Source: Symsagittifera roscoffensis
Taxonomy: Eukaryota > Xenacoelomorpha > Acoela > Convolutidae
Assembly: GCF_963678635.1 (NCBI RefSeq)
Contig: NC_087070.1
Span: 10,266,539-10,330,538 of the forward strand
Direction of reading: 5' to 3'
DNA: 64,000 nt
The position numbers were made by a program, and so were the translations under genes. Below are positions 55,929 through 63,700 of this stretch, piece after piece (position 1 is the first letter of the stretch; each line of letters starts with the position of its first letter). Below the pieces are notes generated by a model. The model was not told the DNA's origin and did no database searches. It saw only the letters and a program-made list of their open reading frames with translations.

Positions 55929-57233
55929 AGAACTTAAAGGGAGACAGGGAACTGTAGATTCATTTAATTGATATTCTAGAAGGTCTGTGTTTTCATTAAT
56001 TATTGTACTATTAAATATTCGAAAATATCGGAGGAGTGTTTTATTTCCTAAAATTGTGGTATCTGCCTTTACGGGTTTAGTTTTGTATTTGTGCCATGAT
56101 TTGAGTTGTCTAATTACTGGGTCAAGATTTTGATATTGTTTCAAGGTATTAATTGTAATTTTATCTGTTGGAGGGAGAAAAATGTTTTCAATTTCTAATT
56201 TAGATAAAAGAATTGTGTCAAGTGGGTCATGGAGGTTGAAAACTTGATTTATTGTGTATTTTGAATCATTCGTTTGTGTTCCTGATAAATTTATTTTATC
56301 AGTTAAATTTTCTTTTTCAATTAACAGAAAAAGGTCTTTTTTATGCGAGTGGTGTTTTATTCGTTTTTGTTGGGTGTTATTTTTTATCCATTGTGAGTAT
56401 GGAATTGGTTTGAAAGTTGATGTTCCAAGTAGATCAACTTCGTAGTGGTTATCTTGGCAATCTAAGTAAAGTGGGAAGTGTAGGAGATTATTTATTTGTG
56501 AATGTTCAATGTCAGTTTTTACTGCATATTTGCATTCTAATTGGGCTGATGTTTCATCTTTTGCAAGGTAAAATTTTATATTTTGTGGTATTTCAGCTGT
56601 AGTTTTTCGTGTAAGTAATTCAGGTGGTGTATTTCGGCTTAATGTATCTGGTAATGCGAGATTTTTTCCTGCTGTCCAACCTGTATGTAATTTTGGAAAT
56701 TTCATTAGTATTAATTGAAATCTATAAACTCGGTGATTTGGATTTGACTTCTGTGTAAAGAGAAAAATGATTGGTTTATGATCTGTGAATAGAACTGTTG
56801 GATGTTTTGATCCAAGTATTAGAAATTCATATTCTGTAAGTGTATAAATGATAGCTGTACATTCTCTCATTAGAGTTGAGAGTCGTAGCTCTGCTTGAGT
56901 GAATAATCGGGAATTTGCTGATATAAGGTTCATTTTATTTGTACCGTTGTTTGATTGTAATAATGCTGCGCCGATGCCAAAATTGGAAGCATCGCACATT
57001 GCATAGAATGGTTGATTTGGGTCTGGAATTGTGATTGAAATTTGTTCAGTTAAAAGTTTTTTAACTTCTTCAAATCGTGTTTGATGTTCAGTATTCCATT
57101 CAAAATTTTTTTGATGTTTTAGGATATTATAAAATGGTCTTAAATATAATTGCATTTTATAAACGTATTTGCTTAAGAAGTTTAACAATCCAAGGAATTC
57201 TTGGATTTTCTTTTTGTTTGTTGGTGGTTGAAG
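55917..57233 (-). CDS. pol: RT connection and RNase H (pol)
   Basis: This is the same frame as the RT, directly after its stop. It contains the LGLLNFLSKYV connection, KNFEWNTEHQTRFEEVKKLL, and RNase H blocks: DASNFGIGAALLQ (first Asp), ELRLSTLMRECTAII (Glu), LFTDHKPI (Asp) and LALPDTLSRN near the end. This matches RNase HI of gypsy-type pol. A long linker follows (about 200 residues, acidic/Asn-rich). The frame stops at 55917, where integrase coding continues in another frame. Confidence 0.85.
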   Translation of the reverse strand, partial: LQPPTNKKKIQEFLGLLNFLSKYVYKMQLYLRPFYNILKHQKNFEWNTEHQTRFEEVKKLLTEQISITIPDPNQPFYAMCDASNFGIGAALLQSNNGTNKMNLISANSRLFTQAELRLSTLMRECTAIIYTLTEYEFLILGSKHPTVLFTDHKPIIFLFTQKSNPNHRVYRFQLILMKFPKLHTGWTAGKNLALPDTLSRNTPPELLTRKTTAEIPQNIKFYLAKDETSAQLECKYAVKTDIEHSQINNLLHFPLYLDCQDNHYEVDLLGTSTFKPIPYSQWIKNNTQQKRIKHHSHKKDLFLLIEKENLTDKINLSGTQTNDSKYTINQVFNLHDPLDTILLSKLEIENIFLPPTDKITINTLKQYQNLDPVIRQLKSWHKYKTKPVKADTTILGNKTLLRYFRIFNSTIINENTDLLEYQLNESTVPCLPLSSHSF

Positions 57234-58640
57234 TTATTGAATAGCATCAATGCGTGATTTCAATGGAGTGATTGTGTTTCTTTCTATGTTATGTCCTAAA
57301 AATTTAACTCTTGTTAAGAAGAAGTGAGATTTGTCGGGGGCGGCCTTCAGATTTTCGTTCTGAAGTATTTTATGATAGTGTTCTAAAACTGTAAACATTT
57401 CTTCTTTTGTCTGTGATTGCATAAAAACATCGTCTAAATAGGTGATTGCGTTTTTCTTAAGTATTAGTGGTCTAAAAATTTTGCTCATAAAAGCTGAAAA
57501 TGCTGCTGGTCCTATGGATATTCCATAGAATAGGCGGTTGAATTCGTATTGTTGATTTCCAATAACAAATTGTGTTAAACGTCGTGATTGTTCATCTAGT
57601 GGCATTTGATTGTAAGCACTATTCATGTCTGCGGTTGTAAAGTATTTTCCGTTTATTTTTGTTAAAATAACTTGTATTGGTTCAATAGGCCAATTGCATT
57701 TTGATTCGTCTATTAGTGAATTGAGATATCTAGCGTCTAAAACTATTTTTAATGATTCTCCTTTTGCTAGGATAATAACAGGGTTAATAAATGTGTTACC
57801 TTTTGGTTGTTCTTCTTTGTTTACCGGTGAGATAATTTTGTATTTTTCTAAAATATCAAGTAATCTATTTACTTTGTCGTGTAAATGAATTGGTACTTCA
57901 CTAGCTCTTTGTTTCTTGAATACTGCGTCAGGTTTTAACGGGAGATGTAGTGATGAATTGATTTTTCCAACATCAAATTTTGATGTTGCATAGACTGATG
58001 AAAATTTTATTAGCTGTTTAGCTAACTTATCAAATTCGTCTTGTGTTATTTGTGAATGTTGGAAGTTAAACATTGTTAAAAACTTTTGTTGATGTTCTGT
58101 ATAGTTGGTTATGTTGAATATAGGTTTAAAATATGGGGTTTTTGTGAAATAGTCTGTATTTCTTTTTTCATTACTTATTATATTATTGATGGATATTTCT
58201 TCGTTAAGAATTGTGGATTGACAAATATCTAATAATTGGAGTATATTATTTACGCGGTATGCTTTTTCATGTATGGGTGATATTGTAGCGTTTGTTTCGC
58301 AATATCCTAAAAGTCCTAAGGGTAATGTTACTTTGTATGGTGTATTTTTATATATATGCAACGAAATGGTGTCTGAATTCGTATTTTTCAAATATTTTAT
58401 CGATGAGATCGTGATTTTGAAAAACTTATGGATAGGTTTGAATTCAAAGTCTGACATAAAGAGTTGTTGTTTATTTTGGTTTTTATCATATTGGTGAACT
58501 TGTTTTATTAAAAAATTATATATATCTCCTGATAGTGGTTTCAGGTGTTTCCGTTTTTGGTTATAAATTGGGTAAAATTTTGAAAAGAATGGTGGTTGTT
58601 TATTTAATCTTTGAAAAAATGTTAGAGCTGTTTTTTTTTT
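57234..58640 (-). CDS. pol: Reverse transcriptase (pol)
   Basis: The frame is open from the A10 tract at 58640; the ATG at 58457 is internal. RT motifs are VILAKGESLKIVLDARYLNS, FTTADMNSAYNQMPL (motif A), NRLFYGISIGPAAFSAFM (motif B) and ITYLDDVFM (YLDD, motif C), then KSHFFLTRVKFLGH. These are textbook Ty3/gypsy blocks and the catalytic Asp residues are all present. A TAA at 57234-57236 interrupts the frame, but the same frame continues directly into the RNase H connection, so this is a single in-frame stop in an otherwise continuous RT-RNase H ORF. Confidence 0.88.
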   Translation of the reverse strand, partial: KKKTALTFFQRLNKQPPFFSKFYPIYNQKRKHLKPLSGDIYNFLIKQVHQYDKNQNKQQLFMSDFEFKPIHKFFKITISSIKYLKNTNSDTISLHIYKNTPYKVTLPLGLLGYCETNATISPIHEKAYRVNNILQLLDICQSTILNEEISINNIISNEKRNTDYFTKTPYFKPIFNITNYTEHQQKFLTMFNFQHSQITQDEFDKLAKQLIKFSSVYATSKFDVGKINSSLHLPLKPDAVFKKQRASEVPIHLHDKVNRLLDILEKYKIISPVNKEEQPKGNTFINPVIILAKGESLKIVLDARYLNSLIDESKCNWPIEPIQVILTKINGKYFTTADMNSAYNQMPLDEQSRRLTQFVIGNQQYEFNRLFYGISIGPAAFSAFMSKIFRPLILKKNAITYLDDVFMQSQTKEEMFTVLEHYHKILQNENLKAAPDKSHFFLTRVKFLGHNIERNTITPLKSRIDAIQ

Positions 58641-58879
58641 GTTTTTGTATATTTATCTTTGATTAGTATTTTACTATTCAATATGTTGATTGTTGGTATA
58701 TGTTTTGAGATAAATGGTATGCCAATGATATTGTGTTTAATATCCGTGATATGAAATATCTGTTTAAATGGTTTGTTTAGAATTTTGTTTTGTTCCATTG
58801 TTCTTGTGGGAAGAAGGAATAATTGAACTTTTCCATAATTTATTAGTGTTGATCCTTGTGCTGTTGCGTTAATTTTGGG
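58622..58879 (-). CDS. Protease C-terminal part (-1 frame)
   Basis: Read from the CCCAAAA heptamer in the -1 frame, this segment runs open for about 85 codons. It includes the middle and end of a retroviral-type protease, with HNIIGIPF near the position of the usual I-I-G-R-D/N motif (ILG...). It stops at 58622-58624, just after an A10 tract (58631-58640) where coding moves -1 again into the RT frame. No ATG is needed if it is made by frameshifting from Gag. Confidence 0.65.
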   Translation of the reverse strand, partial: PKINATAQGSTLINYGKVQLFLLPTRTMEQNKILNKPFKQIFHITDIKHNIIGIPFISKHIPTINILNSKILIKDKYTKTKKKQL

Positions 58880-61800
58880 TGTAATGTTTTGATTTCATTC
58901 CATGTGGGAATGTTAATTATGTTTGATTCTGCTCCTGAATCAATTAAAAAATCAATTTCAAGGTCTGGTGGTTGAAATTCCTTGTTTCTTGGACTTTCTA
59001 AAAGAAATGGTATTGTCCAAATTTTTTCTTTGGGTTGTTCTTTTTGTATATTTTGGTAAATGTGATTCGTATTTAAGCTTTTTATTTTGTCATTTTCGTT
59101 AGGTTTATTTACCGTGTTAATTTCGTTTATATCTTGTGCAGTTTGTGTAGAATTGATGGGTTCAATGTAATAATTGTGAAGAAGTTCCAACTGATTTTCA
59201 TATATGTGTGATGTAAAAGGTTGTTCATATATAATAGGTTCGTAGTCGTTTTCGACTGCTATCATATTGATGGAAAAGGTATTTTCTGTATCACTTTCTG
59301 TGTCTGATGATTCACAGTTTATTTGATTTAATTGTAGTTCGTTATTTCCTGTGTCATCAATTCCTGGGGGGTCTGATGTTGTTTCTTCTTCGTTTGATTG
59401 TACTTGGTTAATTTGTCTCTGATGTTTTGGTGTACTATCTCTGTGTCGATGTTTAGAATTATCATAATGGTTATTATTTCTATGTGGTGATTGAGAATAA
59501 TTTCTATATCGATTATTATAACTTGAATTTCGATTTTGTGAACTATTCCGTGATCTGTTTTGATAATTATTATTTGATCTGTGATAGTTTGATCTGTTAT
59601 ATGAGTTATTTCTCGATCGGTTGTTCGGGTAATTCTGATTTCGATTGTTCGAATAACTTCTACTTCTATTATGTGAATAGTTCCTGTTTTTGTTATATGA
59701 TGAGTTTCGTGATTGATTATTGGAACAGTGTTTATTCCTTGGGTTTGATTGGGAACTGGATCTAGAAACAAATTGTGTTGCATTGGAATTTGATCTTGAA
59801 TAGTTATTTTGACTATTTGATCGATTATAATTATTTTGTGAATAATTCTGTGTATTTCTTGGTTCTGGTGATCTTCCTCTATAACTTGAGTTATATGGTG
59901 ATTGATTCCTTGTGTAACTGGTGTTGTTCGGAAGTGGTTTTCCTGAACTGTTGTTACTGTATATGTTTTTGTTTGGTAAGTTTTGATTTTTCTTCATATA
60001 TTGATAGAATGATTTGTTTGGTTCTCTATGTTTTTGAGGTTTGTTCTGGTTATCTTGTTGTTTTTGTCTACATTCAGAGATACTATGTCCGTATCGTCGG
60101 CAATAATTACACCATTTTTTGAAAGATGGTTTACCTTTAAAATTTGGGTGTTTTTCATAAATATTTAGTATTTCAGTGATTTTTTCAACTAGGTCTGTAT
60201 CTGATTCCTGTATGTTACTGATGTGCGTAGTGTTTGTTTCGATTCGATTAACATACTGTAGTTTTAGATTTTCTGTTTCTTCGAGTTTCATTGTGATTTC
60301 CGCTTGTTCTAGTTTGTCTACTAGTTTTCGAAAATCTAAATCTGGCTCTCGAATTGAGGAAGGATGAGATGCTCTCTTTTTTATTGCTATTTTCCTTAAT
60401 TGAGGTGTTAAGGTCATCATTAAAATTTCTGTCATTTTTGTGTTTTTATAGTCATGTGTATTTAATGAATATGCTTTTCGAACTAGTGTTTCGATGCGCA
60501 CTGCTAATTTTTTGATGGTTTCATTTGGTAATCTGCGAATTTCATTACATAAAAATCTTTGGTGTTGTTTATTTCTTTCGGAGTCAAACATTTTTGAAAA
60601 TTCTTGTGTAAATCTTTTCCAATCTGATTTTATTTCTATAGGTAATACTGGAAACCATTTTTGGGCTGCGCCATCTAAGGTTGTTTGTATCAACGCTGTG
60701 CGTCGATGTATCCAATTTTGATGTAATGGTGTATTAATTGGTTCAGGTCCTATATTTAAAATTAAATTTGCTGTTACTGCATTTAAATAATCTTCTACAG
60801 AATATTCAGGATCTCTTCCTGTGAAAACCATTAGTGGTTTATTTGATGTTATTGATGATCCACCCATAAGGTATGGATTCATTGTCATTTGTAGTGATTC
60901 TGCGGCATTTGGCATTTGTGAAAAATTTGAAAGTTGATTCTTTGTTATTTCGTGTTGTTGAAGATAATATGGGAGTGGTATTTCGTTTTGCATTTGAGTT
61001 GGTTGGTACGAGTGTGTGATCGTTGGGTTTTGTGGTTGAATTGGTTGAAAAGATTGTGTATTAGTTGGATTTTGCATTTGTATTGGTTGTTGATTTCGTG
61101 TTTCTGTTGGATTTTGAGAAAAAATTCTATTATATGTATAAGGTTTTTGTGCTCCTTGTCCGCGATATTCTTGGGTATACGGTGCAAAAATATCTGGTTG
61201 TAAATAATCGTCATCAGATGATAAGTAATCCGTATGATGAGGTGCTTGCTTTTTATTTTTATTTTGTTGAAAAAATGGGTAATTTTCACTGCGATCCTGT
61301 GGGGGATGTGATTTAGTTTGAAAATTTACTGAGTTAGCTGTTGTCATTGGGTTATTCCAATGATGAGAAATTATATGATTATTATCAGGTTTTCGTGGGG
61401 GATAATTTGTTTTTGACGAATGTGCGTAGTTATAATTGTGTTCTGCAAAAGTGTTTCTTGTGAACGTTCTTCGTGTTTTTGACGGTATTGTCGTAGGTCT
61501 ATATGTTTGATAATCCATATGTGAATATTTTGGAGCAACCGAAGGTTTAACGGTTGATTGTAAGGTGACTTGTGCCGTTGAAGTGTTTGTATTTTTTGGT
61601 GTTGTTAAATTTGGACGTATTGATGAAATACTTTGTTGTGTAGTTGTTGTTGTTTGGACGATTTCTTCATTTATGAAGTGTGATGGTGTTTGAATATCTT
61701 GTTGTGTAAGATTTCTAGTTCCATTAAGGTTTTCATTGTGTATGACGGTCGAATTTAAACTATTATTTCGAGTATCAGGTAAAAATGTATTGTAGTTCAA

Positions 61801-61986
61801 TGGTGTTGCATCAATGGTCAGTGGTACTACTCTCACATAATCTCTTTGATAAGATATTGTACTTATTGCTTGACTTGAGATTGATTGTGGGATATTTATA
61901 AATGCATGATGAGACCATTCAGGGTCCCAAACGTAATCTGACTGTTCTGTGATGGCAGTATCATCGTTTGGATTTTGAGGTCTAAA
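58843..61986 (-). CDS. gag: Gag-protease polyprotein
   Basis: The frame opens only about ten codons before 61986 and has no early ATG; the first Met is more than 100 codons in. Numbering from 61836: a disordered Thr/Asn/Gln-rich N-terminus (1-300) includes three tandem 14-residue units (NPTxTxxxQPIQxQ-like, about 243-284). A retrotransposon-type capsid domain follows (about 335-545, with QTTLDGAAQKWF). The CCHC knuckle is C576-x2-C579-x4-H584-x4-C589, followed by an Arg/Ser/Asn/Tyr-rich tract of about 200 residues. The aspartic protease start is DFLIDSGAESNII (active Asp about 966). The frame ends 32 residues after the DSG; the rest of the protease is in the -1 frame reached at CCCAAAA (58873-58879). 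Confidence 0.82.
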   Translation of the reverse strand, partial: FRPQNPNDDTAITEQSDYVWDPEWSHHAFINIPQSISSQAISTISYQRDYVRVVPLTIDATPLNYNTFLPDTRNNSLNSTVIHNENLNGTRNLTQQDIQTPSHFINEEIVQTTTTTQQSISSIRPNLTTPKNTNTSTAQVTLQSTVKPSVAPKYSHMDYQTYRPTTIPSKTRRTFTRNTFAEHNYNYAHSSKTNYPPRKPDNNHIISHHWNNPMTTANSVNFQTKSHPPQDRSENYPFFQQNKNKKQAPHHTDYLSSDDDYLQPDIFAPYTQEYRGQGAQKPYTYNRIFSQNPTETRNQQPIQMQNPTNTQSFQPIQPQNPTITHSYQPTQMQNEIPLPYYLQQHEITKNQLSNFSQMPNAAESLQMTMNPYLMGGSSITSNKPLMVFTGRDPEYSVEDYLNAVTANLILNIGPEPINTPLHQNWIHRRTALIQTTLDGAAQKWFPVLPIEIKSDWKRFTQEFSKMFDSERNKQHQRFLCNEIRRLPNETIKKLAVRIETLVRKAYSLNTHDYKNTKMTEILMMTLTPQLRKIAIKKRASHPSSIREPDLDFRKLVDKLEQAEITMKLEETENLKLQYVNRIETNTTHISNIQESDTDLVEKITEILNIYEKHPNFKGKPSFKKWCNYCRRYGHSISECRQKQQDNQNKPQKHREPNKSFYQYMKKNQNLPNKNIYSNNSSGKPLPNNTSYTRNQSPYNSSYRGRSPEPRNTQNYSQNNYNRSNSQNNYSRSNSNATQFVSRSSSQSNPRNKHCSNNQSRNSSYNKNRNYSHNRSRSYSNNRNQNYPNNRSRNNSYNRSNYHRSNNNYQNRSRNSSQNRNSSYNNRYRNYSQSPHRNNNHYDNSKHRHRDSTPKHQRQINQVQSNEEETTSDPPGIDDTGNNELQLNQINCESSDTESDTENTFSINMIAVENDYEPIIYEQPFTSHIYENQLELLHNYYIEPINSTQTAQDINEINTVNKPNENDKIKSLNTNHIYQNIQKEQPKEKIWTIPFLLESPRNKEFQPPDLEIDFLIDSGAESNIINIPTWNEIKTLHPKLTQQHKDQH

Positions 61987-62648
61987 TTTTTTCTTGCTTG
62001 TGAAATTAAGTCTATATTATGTGTGAAATAATCTATTATAAACCATGCCAAAATTTTTTGTAAATCATGTTTTGTGTGTTGTGAAACATCGTCTTTAGTG
62101 AAATTTTCTTTGATTATATGTAGAAAAGTTGAAAATAATGTAATTTCATTTCGTACTTTTATATGTTTGGATGTCTCAGTTGGTGAGATACTTTGAATTT
62201 CTGTTTTTTCTAATATTGAAATGTAGCTATATATTATTGCAAAGACTTTGTTAGTGAATATAGAATTTGCTCTTTGTGAGTTATGGTATTGTATGCTTTT
62301 AATATATTCTAGGAATACTTTTGAAAATTCTAATTCAAGATCGTCTGTTTGAATTACATATTTGCGATGATTCGGATTTGGTGTGCTGAATTCTATGGTG
62401 TAGATTCCGTATTGTTGTGTTAAATTACATATATCTTTCAGATAATGTTTAATAATTTGTCTTTTGATTTTTACATCTGGGAATTCTGCTTTGCATGGAC
62501 TGATTCCGGGTTCAAACAAATTTAGGAGTAAATTCTTGCAAAATATATGCTGCCCTCTATCATTGGGTGCATCTACGAGGAAGGGGTAAACTTCTTCGTC
62601 ATCTGGACTTTCGTCACTTTGGGTGTGGCTGTGGCATATTAATGACTG
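61896..62648 (-). CDS. AUG-less ORF upstream of and overlapping gag
   Basis: The frame is open from just after a TAA at 62649-62651 down to 61896 (250 codons) and contains no ATG near its start. Translation would need splicing (an acceptor-like AACAG lies at the 5' border), a frameshift or a non-AUG start such as TTG at 62517-62519. The protein begins with an acidic segment (SDESPDDEEVY) and then is mostly helical with no recognised domain. Near its end an in-phase slippery heptamer (AAATTTA, 61983-61989) would move ribosomes by -1 into the gag frame. It may be the true N-terminus of Gag. Confidence 0.55.
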   Translation of the reverse strand, partial: QSLICHSHTQSDESPDDEEVYPFLVDAPNDRGQHIFCKNLLLNLFEPGISPCKAEFPDVKIKRQIIKHYLKDICNLTQQYGIYTIEFSTPNPNHRKYVIQTDDLELEFSKVFLEYIKSIQYHNSQRANSIFTNKVFAIIYSYISILEKTEIQSISPTETSKHIKVRNEITLFSTFLHIIKENFTKDDVSQHTKHDLQKILAWFIIDYFTHNIDLISQARKNLDLKIQTMILPSQNSQITFGTLNGLIMHL

Positions 62649-62726
62649 TTAATATATAACTATCGATGTGCCTAATTGGTTGATTCCAATTATACAAGTG
62701 TACTGGTTTGAGTTTATATTGGTTTT

Positions 62727-63074
62727 TTAATCCTTCTTTTTCCTCTTTTTGATGAATTTGAAGTTGTTTCTGAGTCGGAAAAATATAATTGATCGTGGAT
62801 AGGACAATTTTTTGTCAATCGATTCTTTTACTTTATAGAGTTCATCTAAACTGCTGGTTTCTGATTCGGAAAATGCGTTTCTTTTTTTTGAAAATCTTTT
62901 TCGTGTGATTTGTCTTTGTTTGTTTATAATTTTTCTTTTTATTGTTTGTCGTTTTGTTCTAATGTATCCAACTGTTTGTGTATGAGGTGTGATTACAAGA
63001 TCGTATTTATTGTTATCTATCTCACAGTTGTGTAAAACGATTGTTTGCTTATTTCCTAGATTTTTGAATGACAT
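62727..63074 (-). CDS. Basic 115-aa ORF of the retroelement leader region
   Basis: This is the first ORF of the element, with a true ATG at 63074. The N-terminal 35 residues are neutral (beta-rich look). Residues about 38-68 are strongly basic (RTKRQTIKRKI, then RQITRKRFSKKR), then comes an acidic/Ser patch (SESETSSLDE), and the C-terminus is again Lys-rich (KKRKKKD). There is no homologue I recognise. A basic patch of this size could bind RNA or act as a nuclear signal, as in small accessory proteins of complex retroviruses, but that is inference only. Confidence 0.5.
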   Translation of the reverse strand: MSFKNLGNKQTIVLHNCEIDNNKYDLVITPHTQTVGYIRTKRQTIKRKIINKQRQITRKRFSKKRNAFSESETSSLDELYKVKESIDKKLSYPRSIIFFRLRNNFKFIKKRKKKD

Positions 63075-63167
63075 AAGGTTTAGGATGAGGGATGCAAAAA
63101 GTTGTTAGATGATGTCTACTTTTCTTAAACTGTTAGTCCTTACGATTTTTTGGTTAGCCTAACCTGG

Positions 63168-63700
63168 GTCTTTTTGTTCAGGGTTGGAGTGAAAAGTATA
63201 TCGATTCCGAAGAACGATTTTTTACTTTCTCGTGGCTAGTATAAGCTAAGGTGTTAACTTACTTAATCTTACTTATGGGTAGTGATTGTGTTCAAGGGTT
63301 GGAGAATAGTAAATCGATCCACAAGGTTCAGGTATAATTAGAACGCGAGTAGTTCGTTAGATACTATTTTAAACTTACTAAGTCTAAGATTTATCCTGGG
63401 TCTGGTAAGAGGAGGGTTCAAGTGAAGGATGAATAACCGAAGTTCTTCACTGTTTATCCTAATTTGAATGGTTAGTTTCATGAAAAAATTTCTATTAATC
63501 TTGGGTCTTTTGGAGGGGTTGGATAGTGAATCGACGTTTGAGGTCGTTAGACACTTGCTAAGTGGGTGGGGGAGAACAGAATTGTTCTTTTTGATCCAAG
63601 GATAGGCCTTGATGATCAGGTTTTTTATTTAGTGAAATAGAAAATTTATTCAGATCCAAGGATAAGCCTTGATGATCTGATTTTAAAATTAAGTGAATTT
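63168..63700. repeat. Degenerate repeats in the retroelement leader
   Basis: Four imperfect units begin near 63168, 63272, 63393 and 63498. Each starts with CTGGGTCT or a variant, followed by GGGTTGGA (or GGGTTCAA) and an AAATCGAT-like end, with spacing about 105-120 bp. A separate pair at about 63593 and 63655 repeats GATCCAAGGATAnGCCTTGA. All lie upstream of the first ORF in the element's 5' untranslated region. Confidence 0.6.

Noticed and set aside
59328-59783. 151-codon minus-strand frame inside gag
   Set aside because: It is the alternative frame of the Arg/Ser/Asn-rich gag linker and mirrors its codon repetition; no independent start context or domain.
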